Assembly (NCBI GenBank): GCA_036307185.1
Contig: JAXJYC010000029.1
Span: 1-64,000 of the forward strand
Length of the DNA: 64,000 nucleotides
Source of the DNA: SVEL01 sp017381055
GTDB taxonomy: Bacteria; Bacillota; Clostridia; Lachnospirales; Lachnospiraceae
Direction of reading: 5' to 3'
Below are positions 19,814-28,943 of the stretch, one piece after another. The notes beneath the pieces were generated by a model that did not search any database, was not told the DNA's origin, and saw only the letters and a list, made by a program, of their open reading frames with translations. The position numbers and the translations under genes were made by a program. Positions within the stretch are counted from its first letter, which is position 1. Each line of letters opens with the position of its first letter.

Positions 19814-21112
19814 ATGAGACAGGTTGATAATTCACAGATGATGAATATGTATGAAAAAATGGGGATTTCTAAGGAGGTTCTTGCGTTTTCTAATGAAATA
19901 TTAGAGAGTCTTAAAGAGCGTTTTGAACGTATTGATGATGTGGCTGAATATAATCAGATGAAGGTACTTCATGCAATGCAGAAGAATCAGGTAAGCGAAA
20001 TGCACCTTGAGACATCTTCTGGATATGGTTATACAGATCTTGGAAGAGATACTCTTGAAGCTGTTTATGCTGATGTATTCCATACAGAAGATGCATTGGT
20101 TAGAACACAGATTGCCTGTGGTACACATGCTTTAAACATAGCATTATCAGGAAATTTAAGACCAGGTGATGAGCTTCTTTCTATTTCGGGCAAGCCATAT
20201 GATACATTAGAGGAGGTTATAGGTATTAGACCTTCCAGAGGATCGTTAGCAGAATACGGTGTTACATATAAGCAGGTTGATTTATTAGAGGATGGTTCAT
20301 TTGATTATGAAGGAATTAAGAATGCTATTAATGATAAGACAAAGCTTGTAGCTATTCAGCGTTCAAAGGGATATCTTACTAGACCAACTTTAAGCGTACA
20401 AGATATTGGAGCTGTAATTAAGCATGTTAAATCGATTAATAAAGATATCAAGGTAATGGTTGATAACTGTTACGGAGAATTTGTAGATATGGTTGAACCT
20501 TCAGATTTTGGAGCAGATATGATAGTAGGTTCTCTTATTAAGAATCCAGGTGGTGGCTTAGCTCCGATTGGTGGCTATATAGCAGGTTCAAAGGAATGTG
20601 TAGAAAATGCAGCCTTTAGACTTACAACTCCTGGACTTGGTAAAGAGGTTGGAGCTTCTTTGGGTGTTAACAAGAGTTTTTTCCAAGGTTTGTTTCTTGC
20701 ACCGACTGTAACTGCAGGAGCTTTAAAGGGCGCTATATTTGCAGCTAATATCTATGAGAAGCTTGGCTATAAGGTTGTTCCAAATAGTACAGAGGAGCGT
20801 CACGATATAATTCAGGCAGTAACATTTGGTACACCAGAGGGGGTTATTGAATTTTGTAAAGGAATTCAGGCTGCAGCACCAGTTGATAGTCACGTAGAGC
20901 CAGAACCATGGGATATGCCAGGTTATGATGCGCCTGTAATAATGGCTGCTGGTGCATTTGTTTCAGGATCTTCTATTGAGTTAAGTGCAGATGGTCCTAT
21001 TAAACCACCATACAATGTATATTTCCAGGGTGGTCTTACTTGGTATCATGCTAAGCTTGGAATTATGATGTCTTTACAAAAATTAATTGATGCAGGCATT
21101 GTAACTCTATAG
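19814..21112 (+). CDS. PLP-dependent methionine gamma-lyase-family protein (YnbB)
   Basis: A 432-residue fold-type I PLP enzyme of the COG4100 (YnbB, formerly aluminium resistance) family. The PLP Lys is probably in MIVGSLIKNPGGGLAPIGG, and LETSSGYGYTDLGRDTLE and RSKGY are family signatures. Position after miaA matches Bacillus, where ynbB lies in the miaA-hfq-hflX region. The substrate is unproven. AAAGGAAAT precedes the ATG. A hairpin follows 57 bp after the stop. Confidence 0.9.
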   Translation: MRQVDNSQMMNMYEKMGISKEVLAFSNEILESLKERFERIDDVAEYNQMKVLHAMQKNQVSEMHLETSSGYGYTDLGRDTLEAVYADVFHTEDALVRTQIACGTHALNIALSGNLRPGDELLSISGKPYDTLEEVIGIRPSRGSLAEYGVTYKQVDLLEDGSFDYEGIKNAINDKTKLVAIQRSKGYLTRPTLSVQDIGAVIKHVKSINKDIKVMVDNCYGEFVDMVEPSDFGADMIVGSLIKNPGGGLAPIGGYIAGSKECVENAAFRLTTPGLGKEVGASLGVNKSFFQGLFLAPTVTAGALKGAIFAANIYEKLGYKVVPNSTEERHDIIQAVTFGTPEGVIEFCKGIQAAAPVDSHVEPEPWDMPGYDAPVIMAAGAFVSGSSIELSADGPIKPPYNVYFQGGLTWYHAKLGIMMSLQKLIDAGIVTL

Positions 21113-21169
21113 TAGCTTTGAAATTTATATATTTTTTTATATACATTAGTTAAAAAATGTGATAGTATT

Positions 21170-21198
21170 AAATAATCTAGGCGATGCCTAGATTATTT
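21170..21198. terminator. Perfect 13-bp hairpin between ynbB and radC
   Basis: Arms 21170-21182 and 21186-21198 are perfectly complementary, with a 3-base loop (GAT). The stem has AT ends and a CTAGGC core. No clean T-run follows (GTGCGTTTATC), so termination is plausible but not certain; the stem itself ends in TTATTT. The rest of the 148-bp gap holds only an AT-rich stretch and the radC ribosome-binding site AGGAGG. Confidence 0.5.
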
Positions 21199-21260
21199 GT
21201 GCGTTTATCTATAGTAAATGCATGTGGGAGAGTAACCGAATGTTATAAACAGGAGGTTAT

Positions 21261-21980
21261 ATGTCTTATAAAAGTAAAGATACATTATCAATTAATCAAT
21301 GGAAGATTAAAAGCTTACCACCAGAGTCAAGACCAGATGAAAAGCTAGAAAGCTATGGAGCAGCATCACTTAGTGATGCAGAACTTTTAGCTATTATAAT
21401 AAGAACCGGCTTTCGAGGGTATAATTCAGTTAGGCTTGCTGAAGACATATTAAAATGTGGCAAAGGCAAAGGGTTGATTGGATTATGTCAGATTGGTATT
21501 GAAGAATTGACGAAGGTTCGAGGCGTGGGAAAAGTAAAGGCTATACAGTTAAAAGCAGTAGCAGAGCTTACACGTAGAATATCAAAAAGAACGGCTAAGG
21601 AAAGTCTTGTTATGGATAGTCCAGAAACTGTTGCCAGATATTTTATGGAAGATTTAAGACATAGAGACAAAGAATGCTTTATGATGCTTAGTCTTGATAG
21701 TAAGGGAGCACTTATTAGCGAAAGCCTTATATCTATAGGGACAGTTAATGCATCTCTTGCTTCACCTAGAGAGGTTTTTGTAGAAGCTGTGAATAATCGA
21801 GCTGTTAGCATAATTCTTGTACATAATCATCCAAGTGGCAATCCAAAGCCTAGCAAAAATGACTTGGTTGTTACGAGGCAGATGAAGGATGCTGGGGAGC
21901 TTTTGGGAATTAAGTTGATTGACCATATAATAATTGGTGATAATAGCTATGTTAGTTTAAGCGAAGAAAAAATGATGTGA
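21261..21980 (+). CDS. radC: RadC/YsxA-family JAB-domain protein
   Basis: A 239-residue protein with an N-terminal helix-hairpin-helix region (GVGKVKAIQLKAV) and a C-terminal JAB1/MPN-like metalloprotease fold with HNHPSGNPKPSKND, the zinc-binding motif. Despite its name, a role in DNA repair is doubtful. In Firmicutes it is found directly before mreBCD, as here (mreB-like ATG 19 bp downstream). AGGAGG precedes the ATG. Confidence 0.93.
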   Translation: MSYKSKDTLSINQWKIKSLPPESRPDEKLESYGAASLSDAELLAIIIRTGFRGYNSVRLAEDILKCGKGKGLIGLCQIGIEELTKVRGVGKVKAIQLKAVAELTRRISKRTAKESLVMDSPETVARYFMEDLRHRDKECFMMLSLDSKGALISESLISIGTVNASLASPREVFVEAVNNRAVSIILVHNHPSGNPKPSKNDLVVTRQMKDAGELLGIKLIDHIIIGDNSYVSLSEEKMM

Positions 21981-21999
21981 TACTGAAAGGAGTATAAAA

Positions 22000-23022
22000 A
22001 TGGCACAGCATGTTTATGGAGTAGACTTGGGAACAAGTAATATTAAGATGTATTCTCTTGCAAATGACGTTACATTAAATGAAAAGAACGTTATAGCAAT
22101 TAAAAATAAGAATGAAATATTCAAATTTGGTGATTTTGCATTTGAAATGTATGAGAAGGCACCAGGAAATATCAATGTAACATTTCCAGTAAAGTTTGGT
22201 GTTATTGCTGATATCCAGAATATGGAAGCGTTATTCTCTTGCTTCTACAAGAAGATTAACAGCAATAAGGCTGTAAATGGTGCTGATTTCTGTATAGCTG
22301 TTCCAACTGATGTTACAGAAGTAGAGAAGAGAGCTTTCTATGACGTTATTATGGATGCAAAGATTAAGGCTAAGAAGATTGTTGTAGTTGAAAAACCAAT
22401 TGCAGATGCTGTAGGCGTAGGTATTGATGTTAATAGTCCAAATGGACATTTACTTGTTAATATTGGTGCAGATACAACTGAAATTACAGTTATTTCTATG
22501 GGCGGTATTGTTATTAGCAAGCTTATTAAGATTGGTGGTATGAAACTTGATGAGGCTATTGGAAATTATATTAGAAAGAAATATAACCTTATAATAGGAA
22601 GTCGTTCAGCAGAGATAGTTAAGAAGGAGCTTGCAGATGCTATGAATGAGCAAGCTGACAAGATGACAGTTACTTATGGTAGAAATATTGTAACAGGACT
22701 TCCAAATGCTAGAGAAATCAATGGTGATTTAGTTCATGAGGCTATTAGTGAGCTTTTACACCAGATTATTGAAAATGTAAAAGTTATTTTGGAGAGAACT
22801 CCACCAGAATTATCAGCAGATATTATATCAAAGGGTATTTATCTTACAGGTGGTTCTGCGAATATTAAGAATATATGTAAGCTTATAACAAAGGAGACAG
22901 GACTTAAGGTTAATGTGGCTGCTGAGCCATCAGAAACTGTTATAAATGGTATTGCAAAGATACTTTCATCCCCTGAACTTATGAAGTTAACATATGTTCC
23001 AAGAGAGAAAGAATACGAGTAA
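22000..23022 (+). CDS. MreB-like actin, with altered ATPase residues
   Basis: A 340-residue actin-fold protein directly upstream of mreC and mreD, so by position it is mreB, the scaffold of the elongation machinery at the membrane. Phosphate-1 (GVDLGTSNIK) and the adenosine motif (LTGGSANIKN) are kept. Two active-site motifs differ from canonical MreB. The usual EEP segment is EKP (Lys132 replaces the Glu next to Pro), and the phosphate-2 loop DxGGGTTE is NIGADTTE (residues 154-161). This suggests weak or no ATP hydrolysis. A second, canonical MreB/Mbl elsewhere in the genome would fit. AGGAG precedes the ATG. Confidence 0.8.
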   Translation: MAQHVYGVDLGTSNIKMYSLANDVTLNEKNVIAIKNKNEIFKFGDFAFEMYEKAPGNINVTFPVKFGVIADIQNMEALFSCFYKKINSNKAVNGADFCIAVPTDVTEVEKRAFYDVIMDAKIKAKKIVVVEKPIADAVGVGIDVNSPNGHLLVNIGADTTEITVISMGGIVISKLIKIGGMKLDEAIGNYIRKKYNLIIGSRSAEIVKKELADAMNEQADKMTVTYGRNIVTGLPNAREINGDLVHEAISELLHQIIENVKVILERTPPELSADIISKGIYLTGGSANIKNICKLITKETGLKVNVAAEPSETVINGIAKILSSPELMKLTYVPREKEYE

Positions 23023-23041
23023 ATAGCAGGTGGTAGCTAAA

Positions 23042-23893
23042 ATGAAAAAGCCAGGAAAGTTTAAAATTCCAACAAAATATATATTGACTTTTTTGTCGGT
23101 ACTATGTGCAGGCTTTGTTTTGTTAACAGTGATAAATAGCGACATTGCAAGACCAATAAGAGAGTTTGCGGCTAAGATTATATTACCTGTCCAGAATGGT
23201 ATGAATCATGTAGGTGGATGGTTTTCTGACAAGGCAGATGACTTAAAGGAATTAAGAGATTTGCAGAAGGAAAATGATAAATTAAAAGCTGAGAATGATG
23301 AACTTAGAATGCAAAATGCTATTTTGTCACAGTGGGAGCCAGAGTTAAAGCGACTTAGGGAATTATTGGAATTGTCAGATGTATATTCTGATTATCCTAA
23401 GGTAGCAGCGAGAGTCATAGGTAAGGAGACTGGTAATTGGTTCTCTATCTTTACTATTGATAAAGGTTCTAAGGATGGATTGAAAGTTGGCATGAATGTT
23501 ATCTCCGATGGTGGCTTAGTTGGTTCTGTTACTTATGTGGGCGAGAATTATGCCAAGATAACATCAATAATTAACGATGATGCAAATGTTAGTGCAAAGT
23601 TTTCATCTACATCAGATGTTTGTATTGTACATGGTGACCTTAAGCAATATGATAATAAAATGTTAAGGGTTACTGATATAAGTCTTTCAGCCAACGTTAA
23701 AGAAGGCGATATGTTATTAACATCTCATATTTCAGATAAATATGTTTCAGGAATATTGATTGGATATGTTTCGGGAATAGAGGATGATGGTAATAAATTA
23801 ACAAAATCTGCTTGGGTGACACCTATTGTTGACTTTTCTCAGTTAGAGGAAGTTTTGGTTATCACACAGATGAAAGAGATTGGTGAGGAGTAA
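23042..23893 (+). CDS. mreC: Rod shape-determining protein MreC
   Basis: Membrane-anchored elongasome protein that links the MreB scaffold to peptidoglycan synthases. The 283-residue product has one N-terminal transmembrane helix (residues about 14-32), a coiled coil (about 65-100, LRDLQKENDKLKAENDELRM) and a beta-rich C-terminal domain with VIGKETGNWFSIFTIDKGS. The ATG at 23042 is favoured by the GCAGGTGG just upstream; the GTG at 23030 lies inside that site. Confidence 0.93.
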   Translation: MKKPGKFKIPTKYILTFLSVLCAGFVLLTVINSDIARPIREFAAKIILPVQNGMNHVGGWFSDKADDLKELRDLQKENDKLKAENDELRMQNAILSQWEPELKRLRELLELSDVYSDYPKVAARVIGKETGNWFSIFTIDKGSKDGLKVGMNVISDGGLVGSVTYVGENYAKITSIINDDANVSAKFSSTSDVCIVHGDLKQYDNKMLRVTDISLSANVKEGDMLLTSHISDKYVSGILIGYVSGIEDDGNKLTKSAWVTPIVDFSQLEEVLVITQMKEIGEE

Positions 23894-23901
23894 GTATATA
23901 A

Positions 23902-24426
23902 ATGCTTAGAATTATTTTAGTTGGGATATTAGTAATAATTTCATATGTATTCCAAACAACATTTTCAATGAAAATGTCTTTTGGTGTAGTTTCACCGAAT
24001 ATAATTATGATTCTTGTTTGCAGCTATGCACTTCTTCGTGGAAAAAAAGAAGGCCTTTTGGTCGGCTTTTTTTCAGGTTTATTAGTTGATTTGTTTTTTG
24101 GATATTATGAAGTAATTGGCATTAACGCATTCTTATATATGATGATAGGATATATAGTTGGTATATTTCATGATATTTGGTATTTGCAGGATATTCTTAT
24201 TCCAGTTGCCGTAGTTGCCATTTGCGATTTTGCGTATAACTTTATTTACTATGTTATTACGTTTTTGTTAAGAAACAGACTGGATTTAGTCCATTATATT
24301 AAAAAAATAGTTTTTCCAGAGATTATTTATACAGTATTTTTAACAGTTTTTATATACCGTATATTAATGATTGGTAACAGAAAGTTGGAAAAATTCGAGA
24401 TGAGAGGAAACGAAGAAATTGATTAG
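23902..24426 (+). CDS. mreD: Rod shape-determining protein MreD
   Basis: A 174-residue integral membrane protein with about five helices, the usual size for MreD, which acts with MreC and RodA/PBP2 in wall elongation. The central GFFSGLLVDLFFGYYEVIGI segment with its Asp is typical. It follows mreC by 8 bp and its last 8 bases overlap the PBP gene, which begins with TTG. Confidence 0.9.
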   Translation: MLRIILVGILVIISYVFQTTFSMKMSFGVVSPNIIMILVCSYALLRGKKEGLLVGFFSGLLVDLFFGYYEVIGINAFLYMMIGYIVGIFHDIWYLQDILIPVAVVAICDFAYNFIYYVITFLLRNRLDLVHYIKKIVFPEIIYTVFLTVFIYRILMIGNRKLEKFEMRGNEEID

Positions 24427-27301
24427 GGATATACTTGAAATTGTATGGAACTTCATAAAGTCAAGAGTATTTATTTTAAGTCTGATTTGCGCCGGATTAT
24501 TTGCTATTCTTATAGTTAGAGTATTTAATCTTCAGGTTGTTAATTCGGATAATTATGCTATGGGTTATACTCAGATGTCTGAGAAGATAAGATACTCTAC
24601 AGGTACAAGAGGTAATATTTATGATGCAGATGGTAACTTATTAGCATATAATGAGCCAATTTACTCTGTGGTTATGGAGGATAAACTTGATAGCGGTGAG
24701 ACAAAGAGCGATGATTTAAATGCTATTATATATAAGACTATAACTCTTATTGAAAAGTATGGCGATGAAATTATCATGGATTTTCCATTAGTGATGGATG
24801 AAGCTGGAAATGTATCATTCTCATCAGAAATTTCAGAAGGTACTCGTTTAAGATTCCTTAAGGATATATACGGTACAGAAGAACTAGATACAGAAGAAAA
24901 GAAGTTATCTGAGGCGTCTGCTACAGAGGTATTTGAATATCTTTGTGGTGAAATCAAGTACGATATTGATAAAGAGTTGTATACTGATGAGGATGCCATT
25001 AAGATTATTATGATAAGATTTAATTTATCACTTAACGCATATCAAAAGTATATTACAACTACAATAGCAAAGAACGTTTCTACAGAGACAGTTGCTGCAA
25101 TTTATGAAAATGCTGCGGATATTCCAGGCGTTACAATTGCAGAAGATACAAAAAGAGTTTATAATAATTCATTTTATTATTCGCTTATTATAGGATATAC
25201 AGGAAAAATAACAGAAGAACAGATGGTATCCTTTAATGAAGAAATAGATGATGAAACTAATAAGTATGTCTTAAGTGATATTGTAGGAAAAAATGGTATA
25301 GAAGCTCAGATGGAGCTTACTTTAAGTGGTAATAAGGGTTATGAAAAGGTATTTGTTGATAACACAGGTAAAGTAACAAGTATCAATGAATCAAAGAATG
25401 CCACAGCAGGAAATGATGTATATTTAACTATTAAATCTGATTATCAGATAGGTATATATCATTTATTAGAGCAAAATTTAGCAAATATTTTAGTTAACAA
25501 TATTGTTAATAGAACCTTAAGCCAAAAGGATAAAGATGATTGGAAAATACATATAAAAGATGTATATTTCCAGATGATTAATAATAATGTAGTTAAGCTT
25601 GAGCATTTTAATGATGCAAATTCTACTCAAAACGAAAAATCTGTATATAATACTATGATTGCTCGTAAAGAGAACATTGTAGTTGAGATAAAAGAAGAAT
25701 TATATAATGATAATGCAAAGCCACTTAAGGATTTATCAGAAGAAAAGAATGCATATTATACTTATATTTTTAATATGTTATCAGATGAATCTTATGGTAA
25801 TAATGTCATACCTAAGTCATATTTAACTACTGATGATGCAGTATATGCAGAGTGGATGAGAGATAATTTATCATTAAGAGATATATTACTTCACTGTGTA
25901 TCATCAAATTATGTAGATTTATCAAAGCTTGATATTGATAGTAATTATGCTGATAGTGAAGCTGTATATGAGGCAATTGTTAATTTTATAAGTGAGAAAA
26001 TTCAGGAAAGTGACAAGCAGTTTACAAAGCTTGTATATAAGTATCTTATTGAATCAGATAAGATATCAGGAAAGCAAATATGTTTGTTGTTATTTGATCA
26101 GAATGTATTAGAGTTTGATTCTAATACGTATAATAGATTAGCACAGGGTAGTATTTCGCCATATGACTTTATGATAAGTCAGATTAAGGCTCTTAAGATA
26201 ACACCTGCACAGATTGCATTAACTCCTTGTTCAGCATCAGTTACTTTAGTTGATGTTGATACTGGTGATGTATTGGCTATGGTATCTTATCCAAGCTATG
26301 ATAACAATGTATTTTCTGGTTCTATTGATTATAAGTATTGGACAGAACTTAGTGAAGATTTATCTAGTCCTTTATATAGTAGAGCTACAAAGATGAGAAC
26401 TGCTCCTGGCTCTACTTTTAAGCCTTTAACAGCAATTGCTGGTATGGAGGAAGGTATTATTACATCAACTTCACATATTTATACAGAAGGTATATTTACA
26501 AAGGTAACGCCTTCTCCGAAGTGTTGGTATTATCCAAGTAGACATGGTTCTATAAATGTAACAAGAGCTATACAGGTTTCATGTAACTGTTTCTTCTACG
26601 AGATTGGTTATTCATTAGCTTGCAAGGGAACAGGTATTTACAATGAGGCAAAAGGCTTAGAAACACTAGAAAAGTATGGTGAGATGGTAGGTCTTACAGA
26701 ACGTTCAGGTGTTGAAGTAGAAGAATATGCACCTTTATTCTCAGATACTAATCCAGTTGTTAGTGCTATTGGACAGGGTACACACAGTTTCACAGGTGTA
26801 CAGTTAGCAAGATATGTTAATACACTAGCAGGAGATGGTCTTAATAGAGAGTTAACACTTGTTAAAGATATAGTGAATTATCAAGGAGATAGCATTGGAA
26901 TTCCTGAGAAAGAAGCTGTTCAGATGGATGTATCTCAAAATAGCATTGCAACTGCTAAAAAGGGAATGGAGGCTGCTGGTAACAGTTATACCTTACTGAA
27001 GGCGACTGGTTACAAAGTAGCTGCAAAATCTGGTACTGCGCAGGAAAATGCTAATATGCCTGACCACGCTACATTAATTGCATACGCTCCATATGACAAT
27101 CCAGAGATTAGTATGTCTGTAGTTGTTCAGTATGGTTATACTTCAACATATAGTATAAAAATTGGATCAGAGGTTGCAAGATTTTATTATGGAGAGTATA
27201 CTTTAGATCAGATACTTGCTGGAACATCAGATGGGCCTTATATTGAAAAAACAGAAGAGGCTCAGCCGGTAGAAAATACCGTACAAGATGCTCCGCAGTA
27301 A
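24419..27301 (+). CDS. Class B penicillin-binding protein, extra-large PBP2 type
   Basis: A 960-residue transpeptidase for wall elongation, next to mreBCD and upstream of rodA. One N-terminal transmembrane helix (about 15-37) is followed by a dimerisation domain with STGTRGNIYDADG. The transpeptidase has Ser665 in GSTFKP, Ser721 in the SCN motif and Lys870 in KSGTA. Typical PBP2 is 600-750 residues. The excess is an insertion of roughly 240 residues (about 350-590) between the helix after LTIKSDYQ and the start of the transpeptidase fold (TLVDVDTGDVLAMVSYP). The start is TTG at 24419, inside the end of mreD, with GAGGAAA upstream. No stop or frameshift was seen. Confidence 0.92.
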   Translation: MIRDILEIVWNFIKSRVFILSLICAGLFAILIVRVFNLQVVNSDNYAMGYTQMSEKIRYSTGTRGNIYDADGNLLAYNEPIYSVVMEDKLDSGETKSDDLNAIIYKTITLIEKYGDEIIMDFPLVMDEAGNVSFSSEISEGTRLRFLKDIYGTEELDTEEKKLSEASATEVFEYLCGEIKYDIDKELYTDEDAIKIIMIRFNLSLNAYQKYITTTIAKNVSTETVAAIYENAADIPGVTIAEDTKRVYNNSFYYSLIIGYTGKITEEQMVSFNEEIDDETNKYVLSDIVGKNGIEAQMELTLSGNKGYEKVFVDNTGKVTSINESKNATAGNDVYLTIKSDYQIGIYHLLEQNLANILVNNIVNRTLSQKDKDDWKIHIKDVYFQMINNNVVKLEHFNDANSTQNEKSVYNTMIARKENIVVEIKEELYNDNAKPLKDLSEEKNAYYTYIFNMLSDESYGNNVIPKSYLTTDDAVYAEWMRDNLSLRDILLHCVSSNYVDLSKLDIDSNYADSEAVYEAIVNFISEKIQESDKQFTKLVYKYLIESDKISGKQICLLLFDQNVLEFDSNTYNRLAQGSISPYDFMISQIKALKITPAQIALTPCSASVTLVDVDTGDVLAMVSYPSYDNNVFSGSIDYKYWTELSEDLSSPLYSRATKMRTAPGSTFKPLTAIAGMEEGIITSTSHIYTEGIFTKVTPSPKCWYYPSRHGSINVTRAIQVSCNCFFYEIGYSLACKGTGIYNEAKGLETLEKYGEMVGLTERSGVEVEEYAPLFSDTNPVVSAIGQGTHSFTGVQLARYVNTLAGDGLNRELTLVKDIVNYQGDSIGIPEKEAVQMDVSQNSIATAKKGMEAAGNSYTLLKATGYKVAAKSGTAQENANMPDHATLIAYAPYDNPEISMSVVVQYGYTSTYSIKIGSEVARFYYGEYTLDQILAGTSDGPYIEKTEEAQPVENTVQDAPQ

Positions 27302-27324
27302 AATGTTTTACTAGAAAGAATAAG

Positions 27325-27385
27325 GTGTCAACACGTCATATAATAACTTATGTGCAAGCACATGTGGTTAATGACCTTTTGACAC
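27325..27385 (+). promoter_or_regulatory. Long imperfect hairpin in the minC leader
   Basis: In the 123-bp gap between the PBP gene and minC, nested complementary blocks form one long hairpin. GTGTCAA (27325-27331) pairs with TTGACAC (27379-27385), GTCAT (27335-27339) with ATGAC (27371-27375), TAAC (27344-27347) with GTTA (27367-27370), and ATGTGC (27350-27355) with GCACAT (27358-27363). Small internal loops separate them. No T-run follows, so it does not look like an ordinary terminator; an RNA leader, processing site or protein-binding hairpin is possible. Confidence 0.55.
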
Positions 27386-27424
27386 TGGAATCTTATAAAA
27401 AATTATCGAGAGGAAGGTGATACT

Positions 27425-28090
27425 TTGAAAAATTCTGTGATGATAAAAGGTAACAAATATGGTATAGTAGTTGTGCTCGATGAAAGCAAGGAGTTCTCAG
27501 AGCTTAAAGATGAGCTTAAGAACAAGTTTGTAGAGTCGTCAAAATTTTTCAACAATTCATCATCTATGGCAATCTCTTTTGAGGGAAAGAAGCTTTCCTA
27601 TGAAGAAGAAAGAGAAATCCTTGATATGATAAGTGAAAACACAGAGCTTAATATAGTTTGTGTTATGGATGACACAGATGAAGAAAAGCATAGAAATTGC
27701 GTAGAGAATGCTTTAAATAATGTAGCCGAAGGTGCTGGAGGCCAGTTTTATAAAGGGACTCTTAGAAGTGGCCAGGTTCTTGAGAGTGATTCAAGTATTG
27801 TAATACTTGGAGACGTCAATCCAGGAGCTAAGGTAATGTCTGCAGGAAATGTAGTTATACTTGGTTCTTTAAAGGGAACTGTTTATGCAGGTATAAAAGG
27901 CAATCCAAACGCATTTGTTGTTGCACTTGAGATGTACCCGGTTCAGATTAAGATAGGTGATATTATCGCAAGATGCGCTGATAAACCAAAGAAGTCATCG
28001 AAGCCAGAGACAAAGATAGCTTATGTGGATGGTGGAAATATCTATATAGAGCCTTTAAGTAGAGAGGTTCTTAACGACTTAAATTTTTAA
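27425..28090 (+). CDS. minC: Septum site-determining protein MinC
   Basis: Division inhibitor that antagonises FtsZ away from midcell, recruited by MinD. The 221-residue protein has a less conserved N-terminal domain and the C-terminal beta-helix with GDVNPGAKVMSAGNVVILGS and LKGTVYAG, the MinD-binding side. The start is probably TTG at 27425 (GAGGAAGGTGA upstream); ATG at 27440 is the alternative. It heads minCDE. Confidence 0.92.
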   Translation: MKNSVMIKGNKYGIVVVLDESKEFSELKDELKNKFVESSKFFNNSSSMAISFEGKKLSYEEEREILDMISENTELNIVCVMDDTDEEKHRNCVENALNNVAEGAGGQFYKGTLRSGQVLESDSSIVILGDVNPGAKVMSAGNVVILGSLKGTVYAGIKGNPNAFVVALEMYPVQIKIGDIIARCADKPKKSSKPETKIAYVDGGNIYIEPLSREVLNDLNF

Positions 28091-28123
28091 TAATTAACAG
28101 TTTTTAGGAGGAAGAAAGAAGAG

Positions 28124-28915
28124 ATGAGTGAAGTAATCGTTGTTACATCTGGTAAAGGTGGAGTAGGTAAGACAACTACATCTGCAAATGTAGGTACAGG
28201 TCTTGCAAAATTAGAGTATAAGGTAGTGCTTATTGACACAGATATAGGACTTAGAAACCTTGACGTAGTTATGGGTCTTGAGAACAGAATCGTTTATAAC
28301 CTTGTAGACGTAGTTGAAGGCAACTGCCGTGCAAAGCAGGCTATGATTAAGGATAAGAGATATCCAAATCTTTACCTTTTACCATCAGCTCAGACAAGAG
28401 ATAAGTCAAGTGTTACACCAGAACAGATGGTTAAGCTTGTAGAAGAGTTAAAGGAAGAGTTTGATTACATAATTCTCGATTGTCCAGCTGGTATTGAGCA
28501 GGGCTTCCAGAATGCTATCGCTGCAGCTGATAGAGCATTAGTTGTTACAACACCAGAAGTTTCAGCTATTAGAGATGCTGATAGAATTATTGGTTTATTA
28601 GATGCTAATGAGATTAAGAAGGTAGACTTAATTGTTAACCGTCTTAGAATGGATATGGTTAAGAAGGGTGACATGATGTCAATTGAAGACGTTGTAGATA
28701 TCCTTGCTATTGATTTAATCGGTGCAGTTCCAGATGATGAAAACATTGTTATCGCTACTAATCAGGGTGAGCCACTTGTTGGTAATTCATCACTTGCTGG
28801 ACAGGCATATATGAATATTTGTCGTAGAATTGTAGGAGAAGAGGTTCCAATGCTTGATTTAGCTGGTGGTACAGGTTTCTTCTCTAAGCTTGCAGGTTTA
28901 TTCAAGAAGAACTAA
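28124..28915 (+). CDS. minD: Septum site-determining ATPase MinD
   Basis: Membrane-associated ATPase that recruits MinC and is turned over by MinE. The 263-residue protein has the deviant Walker A SGKGGVGKTTTSANVG, DTDIGLRNLDVVMGLENR and DCPAGIEQGF. The C-terminal helix (FSKLAGLFKKN) is the amphipathic membrane-targeting sequence. AGGAGG precedes the ATG. Sequence and length are entirely standard. Confidence 0.97.
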   Translation: MSEVIVVTSGKGGVGKTTTSANVGTGLAKLEYKVVLIDTDIGLRNLDVVMGLENRIVYNLVDVVEGNCRAKQAMIKDKRYPNLYLLPSAQTRDKSSVTPEQMVKLVEELKEEFDYIILDCPAGIEQGFQNAIAAADRALVVTTPEVSAIRDADRIIGLLDANEIKKVDLIVNRLRMDMVKKGDMMSIEDVVDILAIDLIGAVPDDENIVIATNQGEPLVGNSSLAGQAYMNICRRIVGEEVPMLDLAGGTGFFSKLAGLFKKN

Positions 28916-28943
28916 ATATAACAAATGGAAGGAAAAGGTTATT

